Shown: in pieces, positions 53,663-62,366 of the stretch
How positions within the stretch are numbered: position 1 is the stretch's first letter
How the letters are laid out: the number at the start of each line of letters is the position of its first letter
Program-made: the position numbers and the translations under genes
Assembly: GCA_024234505.1 (NCBI GenBank)
Contig: JACKOD010000003.1
Location: forward strand, 660,070 to 724,069
Direction: 5' to 3'
Source: Hahellaceae bacterium
GTDB taxonomy: Bacteria; Pseudomonadota; Gammaproteobacteria; Pseudomonadales; Oleiphilaceae
Length of the DNA stretch: 64,000 bases
Notes under the pieces: generated by a model
The model's input: only the letters and a program-made list of their open reading frames with translations
Told to the model about the DNA's origin: nothing
Database searches by the model: none

Positions 53663-55003
53663 TTAAAATCCTAATTCGAATCCCAACAGGATCCGATCAT
53701 TGTGGTCGAACTGACCGTATAGCCCCTTTGTTCGCCCATAAAACAGATCTGCCGCTATCCACACATCCAACTGGCTAAGCAGGGCGTGTGTCACTTTGGG
53801 TCGAACCAAGCCGTCGTGTTGGGTGATGGCGTGAAGCACTAAAACTTGTGCTTCCCATGTATCATTTTGAAAATTTCTTCGTGCAAGCCCTGTTAGGGTA
53901 TGCTCCGTTTGGTGACGTTGTGTTGAGAGGTCGCTTTTCAGCAGATAGCTCTGAAACCACTGGACGCTGATTAACGTGTCACTCAGACCTTGCCAATCGA
54001 GACCGATGACAGAGGCGATTTCAGGGCTATTTTGTATTCCTCCCGAAGCTGGTGAATCTGCTAAAAAATAGCTGTCCGAGTGGTAGCCAAACTCCGTTCG
54101 TAACGTAAAATCCCCCATGGCATTACTGGCGGTGCCTCCGAACAGGTGATCCCGCTTGTATTCGGGACGCAGAATAGCGCCCGAAGGGGTTGCTATCTGG
54201 TAAATAGCCGGAGTGTCCTGGTAGTGGTAGAAGTAATTCAACGTAAGATCCCATCCTCGCCAAAAAATGCTGTACCGAAAACCGGCATCGCTGTCTTCAA
54301 AAGCGTTAGACGGGGAGTGATCTGTGTCGACTTGTACTTGCTGTCCGGGTGCCAGTCGGAGACGGGGAACCAGCAAAGGGGTTGTCATCTGGTAGGTAGA
54401 ACCAACCTCGGCGAGTTCATGAACACTGGTATCGGGAACCCACAAGACCTGAAGGCTACTGCTATTGTCAAATATCCACGAAACGTTAAGCATCCAAAGG
54501 GGGATGCGGGAATCATCAAATTGATCGAGGATAAATTCCCGATAGCTTTGAGGATTAACTACATCCAGTACTTTTAGCCCGTCGGCCTGACCCCACACGA
54601 CTTGTTGTTTTCCCATCCGCCAGGTCATTTCCGGAATGGCGCCGTGAGACTCCATGGCGCCATCGATATAGAGTTCTCTAAGTGTCAACTCGGCATGTGC
54701 ATCGTTGTAGACGGGGCCGTTCATTTTTGAATAGTTGATTGGCCTCCTTTTTTCTGCGCCTAGTGAACCCACCGTGTCTGCACGTAATCTTGCGCGAGCG
54801 GTAATGCTCGATTCGCCCCAAAATTCTCTCCATTCTGGTTCAATAATGGATTCAAACTTTTGAGATTCGTGGGTGCCTGCGGTTCCATAGGCCCATTCCT
54901 GATCCAGCGTGCCGGAAAAATCGGCACGACAGGACAGGGATAACATCAAGGCAGCAGGGCATAACACCGCAAAATACAGTGGTTTACCAGCATACAGCTT
55001 CAT
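53663..55003 (-). CDS. DUF1302 family outer-membrane-type protein
   Basis: A 446-residue exported protein. A signal peptide (LYFAVLCPAALMLSLSCRA, cleavage before DFSGTL) precedes a beta-rich domain ending in aromatic FELGF, as outer-membrane barrels do. DUF1302 hallmarks: RMGKQQVVWGQADGLKVLDV, NPQSYREFILDQFDDSRIPL. The ATG at 55003 has AAAGGTG upstream and is preferred over the one at 55027. The family often accompanies MMPL/RND transporters and LolA-like proteins. Here it follows an RND-LolA fusion by 36 bp, so it may provide the outer-membrane step. It is somewhat shorter than many family members. Confidence 0.87.
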   Translation of the reverse strand: MKLYAGKPLYFAVLCPAALMLSLSCRADFSGTLDQEWAYGTAGTHESQKFESIIEPEWREFWGESSITARARLRADTVGSLGAEKRRPINYSKMNGPVYNDAHAELTLRELYIDGAMESHGAIPEMTWRMGKQQVVWGQADGLKVLDVVNPQSYREFILDQFDDSRIPLWMLNVSWIFDNSSSLQVLWVPDTSVHELAEVGSTYQMTTPLLVPRLRLAPGQQVQVDTDHSPSNAFEDSDAGFRYSIFWRGWDLTLNYFYHYQDTPAIYQIATPSGAILRPEYKRDHLFGGTASNAMGDFTLRTEFGYHSDSYFLADSPASGGIQNSPEIASVIGLDWQGLSDTLISVQWFQSYLLKSDLSTQRHQTEHTLTGLARRNFQNDTWEAQVLVLHAITQHDGLVRPKVTHALLSQLDVWIAADLFYGRTKGLYGQFDHNDRILLGFELGF

Positions 55004-55039
55004 AGTCACACCTTTAAAATGATTCATCGGTTAGCGTGC

Positions 55040-58000
55040 TTAAAGGCCACGACTCATCGTATGGGTGGAAAAAAGGCTGTCTTTGAGTTCAGTACGGTAG
55101 TCCACGGCTTTAACGTGAAAGATGGTTTCGTGCTGCGTTTTGTGATTCTTTATTTTCAGGGTATGACGAGTCCAGATGCCATCAACCTGACGGATATCGT
55201 CAACACTTAAGCTTTTCAGGTGTTGATCTTTGGTGTCCCAATACTCGGCTGCAAAGATCACCCAGTTGTCTGATCTCACCCGGTACTGAACACGGCCATA
55301 ACCGAGTTCTTCTGCTATTTCACGGGTACGGGGGATGGCTTCAAATAAATACTCGGTATAGCCATCACCAGGTATCTCTTCCAGGGTGGTAAACTGATAA
55401 TCGCCAACTTCGATTTTCCGCTCCTTTTTAATATCTTCGTAGGTAAAATCTGTACCCAGAAAATAGTCTCCTCGATTGGACGCAGAGATTCTGCGAACTT
55501 TTCTCAGTGCCGGCAGGTACAGCCATTGATCATCTTCTACCTTGCCGTCTCGATAGTCATAGGTAAGGAATGACGTGTTCTTTACAGTGCTAGGCGCGTT
55601 ATACACCAGTAAGGTACGTTTTTCGTCACCGATGTATTTTCGGAATCCGGTCGTTTCTTGCTCTCGCGACTTCCCTGAACGATCAATCATGGTCATGATA
55701 ATTTGCTGCGTAACCTGTTCGCCATCAGGCTGCTGGTTAATCTGCGCTACAATCCAGGCGCCTTCAGGCATTTCGTTTGCCTGTGCTGGCGTGGAGTATC
55801 CATAGAGCAGTCCGATCGTGCTCGCAAAGGCGGCTATGATCACTGGTTCTGACCAGCGTAGCGGGATTTTGCGATTAACATGCTCGCCGGTAATGAAAGC
55901 CGGACGAAACACTTTTATCAGGGCTGGCAGCAAAGTCATACTAGCCAAAAAGCTGGTAGTAACTGCGAGCGCCACAATAGTGCCAAAATTATTTAACGGC
56001 ACGACCTTGCTTGAAATCAGTACACCAAATCCACAGGCAATTGCCAGGAAATTGAACAGCAGCGCGCGTCCTGTAGAGGGGTAGAGTGCGGAAAGTGCCG
56101 CTTCCAAATCACCATTGTGTTCGCGATATAGCGTACGTAACCGATCAATGGTGTGGATAGCAAAGTCTACCCCCAAACCAATGGCTACTGAGGCAAACAT
56201 CGACGTGCCGATGCCAAGATTTATCCCAAGGTGTACCATCGCGGAATAGACCAGCAGAATCGAGCTTACAACCGGGATGAGTGCATAGAACCCGGCAGTC
56301 GTTGACCTGAACAGAAGACTGGTGACCAACCATACCAACAGCAGGGCCAACCCCAGACCCAGGAAGTGGCTGTTCCCCAAATCCTTGATCCAGTGATAAT
56401 TGAGATTTACCCGGCCGCTCATATTTGCTTTGATAGTTGCAGAGTTAAACTCGTTATCAATATAGTTTTGCAGCGCCTCAACGACCGGGCGAGTTTCACT
56501 GAAACGTCCTTCGTTTAACGTAATGCTGATGTTGGCGAGGCGATAGTCGTAGTCGACTTCTTCCTGAAAATCGGTGGGATTTCCCGACGCGGAGTAGATT
56601 AAAAAATACTGCGCCACCAGATCACGTGAGTCCGGGAGCACATAGTTTGCCATGGCTCCTCCCGTCAATGCGCGATTCATTTGTTTTAGATAATCAACAA
56701 TAGAAGTGGTGCCGGTCACATGGGGTAGTGTTTCTGCGTAGGCTTGTAAGGCTTCGATTTTGCGCAAATTTACCGGATCAAACAAATCCTCCGGGGCAGG
56801 CGTTTCGACCACAACATCCAGATTGCTACTGCCGTTCAGGTAGCTGTTAATTGCTTTGTCTGCTGCAACGATCGGTTCACTGGGATGAAAGGTACCAATA
56901 CGGTTTTCATCGACTTTAAGATGACTGGCCGAGTAGCCACCAAGCAAGGCTAAAAGAGCGAACACCCCAACAGTTACCGGTGCTTTCTTTAAGCTAAGGT
57001 GGCCTAATGCCTGCATTGCTCGACTAAATAGATCATGGCTTGATGCTGCCTGAACGCGAATAAAATGTCGGCTTACCTTAGGTTTCATCGCGGCAATTGC
57101 GGCGGGCAGAAATATCATCGAGTATAACCAGGCAATCATCACGCCCAGCGCGGTAAATAAACCAAAGTATTTGAATGGAGGCATATAAGAGGCGAAATAC
57201 AGACCAAGAAAACCTGCTGCCGTGGTTAGTGAAGTCAGCGTCACTGGTCGCCACATTTCTGCCATGGTTTCCTGAACTAAAACACTCGCGTTTGTTTCTG
57301 GCTTACGTGCCTGGAGGTCAAAATAGTGGCTGAAAATATGTATGGCATCCGCAACGGATATACCGATAAGGATTACAGGCATCGCGTTAGTTATAACGAA
57401 AAATGGTGTGCCATGCGCTGCCATAATGCCAAGGGTCATCAGGACTGAGGCCGCGATGATAACATTCCCAAGCAGACCGGGACTGAAACGGCGAAAAGCA
57501 ATGATAATAATGAACGTAATAATTAAGCCCGCTAAAGGGTTGAGACGTTTGGCATCCTTATCAATGTAGCCTCCCAAATAACCGGCTATCGCGCCTTCGC
57601 CTGCGACGTAAAGTTTTTCCTGTTCTGAGAGCTCTGCCTGATTTACCAAAGCGAGAATTGCCTGATAAGTGCTTTCAACCTGTTGCTCGTTTTGAATTTG
57701 AATGGCAATAACGGTGGCATTTCCGCCAGTCGAAACCAGGGTGCCTTGATACAACGGAAAGTCCTCTATTGCTGAACGCAATGCATGCAACGACTCCTTT
57801 GACTGCGGGATGGGGTCAAAGAAGGGGGTTACCTCCATTCCCTCGGTCGTTCCAAGTATGTTTTTCTCTGTTGCCAGACTCACAACATGATCTGCATCGA
57901 CATTAGGGAGTGTGCTGACTTTTTCAGTAAGCCAGTTGATTAATGCCATAGAGCTCGGGGTGTATATTCCATTTTCTCCTTCATTTACCAATACAATAAC

Positions 58001-58222
58001 CATTGGATCGCTAAGACCAAATTGCTCCTTTACCTTATCTCGATATAGAAGTGCGGGATTCGATGCCTCTAAAAAGGCATCAGAGCGCGTATCCTTGACG
58101 AGCTTAGGAAGCAGACTCAGTGTCGCGATAAAGATAACTAGACTCAATAAAACGAGGGTTTTCGGATATCTCACAACTACGCTAAAAAAGCGTTCCATGA
58201 GAGGTACTTGCGTGGTTTTCAT
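55040..58222 (-). CDS. MMPL/RND-type transporter fused to a LolA-like lipoprotein-sorting domain
   Basis: A 1060-residue fusion. Residues 1-790 form an MMPL-type RND exporter: TM1 (TLVLLSLVIFIATLSLLP), a periplasmic loop, the SSD-like block AMPVILIGISVADAIHIFSH, then the duplicated second half with FASVAIGLGVDFAIHTIDRL. After TM12 comes IIAAFASTIGLLYGYSTPAQA (about 795-815), a hydrophobic helix ending in an AQA/NE signal-peptidase-like site. Residues 816-1060 are an outer membrane lipoprotein-sorting (PF17131, LolA-like) domain, with LPALRKVRRISASNRGDYF and GTDFTYEDIKKE. The ATG at 58222 has AAGGAG upstream; the frame opens 8 codons earlier. MarR-type operators flank the promoter. It likely extracts and hands over a lipid or hydrophobic molecule. 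Confidence 0.9.
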   Translation of the reverse strand: MKTTQVPLMERFFSVVVRYPKTLVLLSLVIFIATLSLLPKLVKDTRSDAFLEASNPALLYRDKVKEQFGLSDPMVIVLVNEGENGIYTPSSMALINWLTEKVSTLPNVDADHVVSLATEKNILGTTEGMEVTPFFDPIPQSKESLHALRSAIEDFPLYQGTLVSTGGNATVIAIQIQNEQQVESTYQAILALVNQAELSEQEKLYVAGEGAIAGYLGGYIDKDAKRLNPLAGLIITFIIIIAFRRFSPGLLGNVIIAASVLMTLGIMAAHGTPFFVITNAMPVILIGISVADAIHIFSHYFDLQARKPETNASVLVQETMAEMWRPVTLTSLTTAAGFLGLYFASYMPPFKYFGLFTALGVMIAWLYSMIFLPAAIAAMKPKVSRHFIRVQAASSHDLFSRAMQALGHLSLKKAPVTVGVFALLALLGGYSASHLKVDENRIGTFHPSEPIVAADKAINSYLNGSSNLDVVVETPAPEDLFDPVNLRKIEALQAYAETLPHVTGTTSIVDYLKQMNRALTGGAMANYVLPDSRDLVAQYFLIYSASGNPTDFQEEVDYDYRLANISITLNEGRFSETRPVVEALQNYIDNEFNSATIKANMSGRVNLNYHWIKDLGNSHFLGLGLALLLVWLVTSLLFRSTTAGFYALIPVVSSILLVYSAMVHLGINLGIGTSMFASVAIGLGVDFAIHTIDRLRTLYREHNGDLEAALSALYPSTGRALLFNFLAIACGFGVLISSKVVPLNNFGTIVALAVTTSFLASMTLLPALIKVFRPAFITGEHVNRKIPLRWSEPVIIAAFASTIGLLYGYSTPAQANEMPEGAWIVAQINQQPDGEQVTQQIIMTMIDRSGKSREQETTGFRKYIGDEKRTLLVYNAPSTVKNTSFLTYDYRDGKVEDDQWLYLPALRKVRRISASNRGDYFLGTDFTYEDIKKERKIEVGDYQFTTLEEIPGDGYTEYLFEAIPRTREIAEELGYGRVQYRVRSDNWVIFAAEYWDTKDQHLKSLSVDDIRQVDGIWTRHTLKIKNHKTQHETIFHVKAVDYRTELKDSLFSTHTMSRGL

Positions 58223-58244
58223 AAATATCACTCCTTCTATAGAC

Positions 58245-58259
58245 ATGTGTATACATGTA
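58245..58259 (-). promoter_or_regulatory. MarR operator candidate, site C
   Basis: TACATGTATACACAT on the minus strand, 22 bases upstream of the transporter start codon and just before its Shine-Dalgarno sequence. It matches the 15-bp consensus TACATGYATRYRCAT shared with sites A and B. Confidence 0.6.
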
Positions 58260-58335
58260 TTTGGTGTACAACTTCATCAACAGGTAGCGACTCCTAAATA
58301 CTCCTGAAAATCCTGTAGGAGGCAGCCATCTAATG

Positions 58336-58350
58336 ATGTATATGCATGTA
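58336..58350 (-). promoter_or_regulatory. MarR operator candidate, site B
   Basis: TACATGCATATACAT on the minus strand, between the marR stop and the transporter gene. It differs from site C at 2 of 15 positions and from site A at 2 of 15 positions. Confidence 0.6.
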
Positions 58351-58368
58351 TATGATTTTTAAAAAAAC

Positions 58369-58809
58369 TCAGCTTTTTAAATCAACAACGGCTTTGCTGA
58401 GAGCCAACAGCTGTTCCTTGACCTGCTCCCCTAAACGTAATGATGCGTACTGTTGCGCTTCTTGCCAAAGCGCTTCGGCACGTTTGAATAGCGTTTTACC
58501 TTCTACTGACAGAGAAAGATTCTTTTGCCGCCTATCGACGCCTGGTTGCACAGTGATATAGCCGTCACGAATGAGCGGTGTAAGGCCTCGGGTTAAGGTT
58601 GTCTGATCAAGCACGAGAATATCCTGCAGTTCTTTATTGGTGGTCTGCCTAAGTAAATAGATCGACCGCAATATCGAATACTGGCTGGTTTTAAGCCCGC
58701 ACTGAGTTAAATAGCCATCATAAATCTGACTCATCACCCGGTTTGCTTTTCGCAGCTCCAGGTTGAGGCAGGGTACAAAAGCTGATTGGTTTACTTTTTC
58801 TTTCATCAT
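58369..58809 (-). CDS. MarR family transcriptional regulator
   Basis: A 146-residue winged-helix regulator. Seen: a dimerisation helix (NLELRKANRVMSQIYDGYL), recognition region QTTNKELQDILVLDQTTLTR, and the wing GYITVQPGVDRRQKNLSLS. The start at 58809 is chosen because a strong promoter and an operator lie directly upstream; the longer open frame to 58902 would run through them and has no family similarity. It precedes the RND-LolA gene on the same strand and probably represses itself and that operon until a ligand, perhaps an exporter substrate, binds. Confidence 0.88.
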   Translation of the reverse strand: MMKEKVNQSAFVPCLNLELRKANRVMSQIYDGYLTQCGLKTSQYSILRSIYLLRQTTNKELQDILVLDQTTLTRGLTPLIRDGYITVQPGVDRRQKNLSLSVEGKTLFKRAEALWQEAQQYASLRLGEQVKEQLLALSKAVVDLKS

Positions 58810-58816
58810 GCAATCT

Positions 58817-58844
58817 ATATTACATGCATGTGCATATATGTCAA
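58817..58844 (-). promoter_or_regulatory. marR promoter with embedded operator, site A
   Basis: On the minus strand TTGACA (58844-58839), a 16-bp spacer and TAATAT (58822-58817) form a near-consensus sigma-70 promoter. The operator motif TACATGCATGTGCAT (plus strand 58821-58835) fills the spacer. Only 7 bases separate the -10 box from the ATG, predicting a leaderless or nearly leaderless mRNA. Confidence 0.7.
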
Positions 58845-59120
58845 TCAGACTTTTTAAGAATTCGTTTTTGTGTTGTTTGTTTTTTTCGGGAAGGTTTAAC
58901 ACTCGCGTTTTAAAGGATAGCGATGTGGATCATAAAAACTTTGATTTTAAAGTGTGATTGGGCTAAAACTCTCAATTGTAAACTTGTGTTAAATTCATTG
59001 AGTTGTGAATGAAGTTCACACAGAGATTAAGAGTGTGCCTGATTTTTGGAAACAGGCAGCATTAATAGCAGCGTGATGTGGTAAGTAAATTACCATTTGC
59101 GGATTTAGGGGAAAATAATA

Positions 59121-59420
59121 ATGGATTACGCCAGCAGTCTAAGAGATGTGCTTATTCGCAAAATTAATAAAACTGAAAGAGATTTGGCTCAGTTAAAACT
59201 GGATTATTGTCGATTTGTTTACGGCTTGTCGCACCGGTCAAAAGTGACTTTTGGCGGAAACCTTTATCAAATTAAAGCGGTCGACCTTGAATCTATGCAC
59301 AGAAATGAACAAGGTGAATGGAGCAAACCAGCCGTTTCAGGTGTTTTGATAAATAGTGAACTTAAGCCACTCAGTAACGACGTTATTACGCTAAACGATT
59401 CGTGGGAATTGGTAGCGTAA
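59121..59420 (+). CDS. Hypothetical protein
   Basis: A 99-residue soluble protein I do not recognise. The N-terminal third is a charged helix (RDVLIRKINKTERDLAQLKL), then a beta-type region with KVTFGGNLYQIKAVDLESMH and LINSELKPLSNDVITL. AGGGGAAAA precedes the ATG, and a strong terminator follows the stop, which supports a real single-gene transcript. An inverted repeat TGTGAA-N5-TTCACA lies at 59004-59020, about 100 bp upstream. Confidence 0.72.
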   Translation: MDYASSLRDVLIRKINKTERDLAQLKLDYCRFVYGLSHRSKVTFGGNLYQIKAVDLESMHRNEQGEWSKPAVSGVLINSELKPLSNDVITLNDSWELVA

Positions 59421-59431
59421 TACCAGCAAGA

Positions 59432-59473
59432 AAAAAGCAGCGTATTCCTTTGAATAGAAATACGCTGCTTTTT
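59432..59473. terminator. Bidirectional intrinsic terminator
   Basis: A perfect 15-bp stem, AAAAAGCAGCGTATT (59432-59446) with AATACGCTGCTTTTT (59459-59473), 12-base loop, A- and T-runs at the ends. It separates two convergent hypothetical genes. Confidence 0.93.
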
Positions 59474-59488
59474 CGTAAGAAAGTATTT

Positions 59489-60130
59489 TTAACCAATAAA
59501 GCCCCAGGTTTGAATCTGCTCAGACAAACATTCGCTCTTGGGAGTAAAACGAAGATCGAGCCAGCTACCCGCTGCTTTTATGCCTGCACTGTAGGCTTCA
59601 GCGTCAGCTGAATCGCACTTACCTTGCAAGCGAGCTTGCCGATATTCCGAAATCAACTTTTCGGCATCAAATCTGTCCATTCCCATATTTCTCGTTAGTA
59701 CGAAGACGCAGACATCAAACCGGTCTTCTGCATCGCAATCAAAATGTTCACAAATGCTGTCGCATGCGCCGATAAAAAACAGACTGGTTCTATAAGTGAC
59801 CCAGTTTTTTGTATTCGCCAAATCCAGGTTGATATCGGAGCGCTTTAATTCGAACAGTTGAAGCCCGGCAAATATTTGCGCTCGGGTTAAGCTGTCAATC
59901 TTGGAGAATTGCGCTGTTTCTTCCGCTCTTTTGCTTCTGGATGGCTGCTTTTTTACCGGCTTGAGAAAAAGACCGCTCAACTTGAAAGACGAATCAAAGG
60001 TTGCCACAGACAGGCGAGCGTCACTTTCAAAGTTTGCATCGCTTCTGGCCAGATATAATACCAACCACGCAAGGTACATAAAGGCGCTAACTAATACGAG
60101 CTCTAATGTGTGTATCAGAATACTACTCAT
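59489..60130 (-). CDS. Hypothetical membrane-anchored protein
   Basis: A 213-residue protein of unknown family. One N-terminal membrane helix (TLELVLVSAFMYLAWLVLYLA) is followed by a basic linker (KPVKKQPSRSKRAEE) and a mainly helical soluble domain with several cysteines (GACDSICEHFDCDAEDRFD). The positive residues after the helix suggest a cytoplasmic domain. It is convergent with the 59121 gene and divergent from the FKBP gene. No function can be assigned. Confidence 0.75.
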   Translation of the reverse strand: MSSILIHTLELVLVSAFMYLAWLVLYLARSDANFESDARLSVATFDSSFKLSGLFLKPVKKQPSRSKRAEETAQFSKIDSLTRAQIFAGLQLFELKRSDINLDLANTKNWVTYRTSLFFIGACDSICEHFDCDAEDRFDVCVFVLTRNMGMDRFDAEKLISEYRQARLQGKCDSADAEAYSAGIKAAGSWLDLRFTPKSECLSEQIQTWGFIG

Positions 60131-60274
60131 AAAAATTCCTGATATTTCTTAATGTTGTCCGTATTATACGAAATGTTACGAAATGTTGCGTGAACTAATC
60201 GGGGTCTAAGGAAAACCTGTGTCACACAATTATGCTATGATTTTGTTTCACTACGAAAATGAGAGAAAAGTATT

Positions 60275-60907
60275 ATGTCTAACGGAACAACACAGCAATT
60301 GGTCTCGGAAATTGACATCGTGAGCTATGCGCTTGGCAGACAGTGGGCTGAGCAGCTGGCATCAAATGGTTTGCAGGGTATCAATGTCCAAACGTTGGCT
60401 GCAGGCGTTCAGGATGTCATCGATGGAAGACCCAGTGTTGTCAATCAGGATGCCATTCAGGCTGCCTGGGGTGTACTAAGCCAGAAGATCGAAGCTGAAC
60501 AGGCGAATGCGGCGAAAGCCATGGCTCAGGAAGGCGAACAGTTCCTGCAGGAAAATGCGGGTAGGGCAGAAGTGCTGGAAACGCCAACGGGCCTCCAGTA
60601 TGAAATTATTATTGAAGGCTCAGGTGAAAAACCTCAGGCTCACAATACCGTTCGTACACATTATCATGGTACGTTCATTGATGGTCGCATTTTTGATAGC
60701 TCTTACGATCGGGGGGAGCCTGCCGAGTTTCCTGTAGGTGGAGTAATCGCGGGATGGACTGAAGCGTTGCAGATGATGCCGGTCGGGTCAAAATGGCGCT
60801 TGTATGTGCCGTCGCATCTTGCCTACGGCGAGCGTGGTGCACCGGGAGCAATTCCTCCTCACACGGCGCTGATTTTCGATGTTGAATTACTGGATATTGT
60901 TGGCTAA
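60275..60907 (+). CDS. fklB: FKBP-type peptidyl-prolyl isomerase (FklB-like)
   Basis: A 210-residue protein: an N-terminal helical dimerisation domain (about 1-95; YALGRQWAEQL, QAAWGVLSQKIEAEQANAAK) and a C-terminal FKBP domain (about 105-210) with VRTHYHGTFIDGRIFDSSYD, VIAGWTEALQMMPVG and LAYGERGAPGAIPPHTALIF. The active-site aromatic and aspartate residues are present. No signal peptide, so cytoplasmic like E. coli FKBP22. It ends before a 13-bp-stem terminator. Confidence 0.92.
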   Translation: MSNGTTQQLVSEIDIVSYALGRQWAEQLASNGLQGINVQTLAAGVQDVIDGRPSVVNQDAIQAAWGVLSQKIEAEQANAAKAMAQEGEQFLQENAGRAEVLETPTGLQYEIIIEGSGEKPQAHNTVRTHYHGTFIDGRIFDSSYDRGEPAEFPVGGVIAGWTEALQMMPVGSKWRLYVPSHLAYGERGAPGAIPPHTALIFDVELLDIVG

Positions 60908-60925
60908 ATCTTAGCCGCAGTGTCG

Positions 60926-60956
60926 AGAAAGACTGCTTTGGTTAAGCAGTCTTTCT
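60926..60956. terminator. Terminator between fklB and the EAL gene
   Basis: AGAAAGACTGCTT (60926-60938) pairs perfectly with AAGCAGTCTTTCT (60944-60956) around a 5-base loop. The right arm includes the last codons and stop of the convergent GGDEF-EAL gene. Confidence 0.85.
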
Positions 60957-62335
60957 TTCCGGTACCGTAAAAAAGCGATACAGATCCTCGAAAGATAGCG
61001 GTTTACTAAACAAGTAGCCTTGTGCGTAATCGCATTTATTAATCATTAGAAAATCGCGCTGGTCTATCGTTTCTACGCCTTCTGCGATGACTTTTAAATT
61101 AAGTTTGTGTGCCACTGCAATGACGGCTGAAGTGATTTCCATATCACTTAAATCATCCGGTATATCTCTTACGAATTCTCTGTCCACTTTCAGAATATCT
61201 ACGGGGAGTCGCTTTAGATAACTCAGTGAAGAATAGCCCGAACCAAAATCATCTATGGTGATCATTGAACCTGTGGCTTTGATTCTGTTGAGCTGTAGGA
61301 TGACCTTTTGAATATCGTCCATTAACATGCTTTCCGTTACTTCAATCTCCAGATATTTTGCATCCAGACCTGTTGATTTAAGTGTGTCGGAAATAACGTG
61401 TTCCAAATTGGGGTCGGTAAACTGGCGTGTGGAGAGGTTTACCGCAACGCGGATTTTCTGACCAGTCAGTTCCTGTAACATTTTGGTCTGGATACAGGCG
61501 TTTCTTAATACCCACTCGCCTATGGATACAATTAAGCCGGTTTCTTCGGCTACAGCAATAAATTCACCTGGAGGAACTTCTCCCCGAACCGGATGATGCC
61601 AGCGGATGAGCGCTTCAACACTCGAAATCTCGCCCGTTTTCAGATTGATTTGAGGCTGATAAAGCAGGTTGAACTCGTCAGAGGAGAGGGCATGACGCAA
61701 TTCCTGTTCAATATTTAATAGCCGTAATGCCTTGATATTGAGCTCTTCTGTAAAGAAGTGATAACCATCCCGGCCTTGCTCTTTTGCACGATACAGCGCG
61801 AGATCGGCATTTTTCATTAGCGTATCGGTATCGACGGAGTCGTCGGGTGAAATCGTAATACCTATACTGGTTGATACAATAACCTCGTGTTTGTCGAGCT
61901 TGATCGGCTCCTTAAGAACCCGCAAGATATGCTTGGCTACCGTTGTTGCAGCGTTGGTATCCCCAAGGTCATTCAAGAGAATCGTAAACTCATCCCCACC
62001 CAGTCTTGAGACGGTGTCCTGTGCCCGAACACAGGATTGCAGTCGCTCTGCTACGGTCAGCAACAGGGCATCACCGGCGTCGTGTCCCAAGGTATCGTTA
62101 ATTCGCTTGAACTGATCGAGATCCAGGAAAAACAGTGCGACCTTGGAGTTGTGGCGTTTTGCTGATTGAATGGATTGATTTAATCGATCAATAAATAAGC
62201 GTCGGTTGGCCAAACCGGTGAGAGAGTCATACAGAGCAAGGTGCTCCATCTTCTGGCTGATTTCCTTTATGGCGGAAATATCGATGCCGGATATTACATA
62301 GTTTGATACCGCATTATTTCTGTCAAATACCGGCG
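60942..62335 (-). pseudogene. PAS-GGDEF-EAL gene interrupted by an insertion sequence
   Basis: The remaining 3-prime part encodes the end of a PAS domain (PVFDRNNAVSNYVISG, then IDISAIKEISQKMEHL), a GGDEF domain with intact RLGGDEFTILL, and an EAL domain with all expected residues visible (VEALIRWHHP, VAVNLSTRQF, EVTESMLM, TIDDFGSGYSSL, VIAEGVETID). An ATG at 62249 could still yield a 435-residue GGDEF-EAL protein, so c-di-GMP activity may persist without the sensor part. The 5-prime part is cut off at 62335 by the IS. Across the 5-bp direct repeat the frame continues into the right flank, as expected for a simple insertion. Confidence 0.85.
62331..62335. repeat. Left copy of IS target-site duplication CGGCG
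   Basis: CGGCG at 62331-62335 recurs at 63988-63992 directly beyond the right IS end. Five bases agree with IS3-family duplications of 3-5 bp. Confidence 0.6.
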
Positions 62336-62366
62336 ATTTTCAAGATAGTTGTCCGAAAAATGTTTT

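Noticed and set aside
59004..59020. CRP-like site TGTGA...TCACA upstream of the 99-residue gene
   Set aside because: The half-sites are separated by 7 bases rather than the 6 of a CRP site, so it is recorded only as a dyad.
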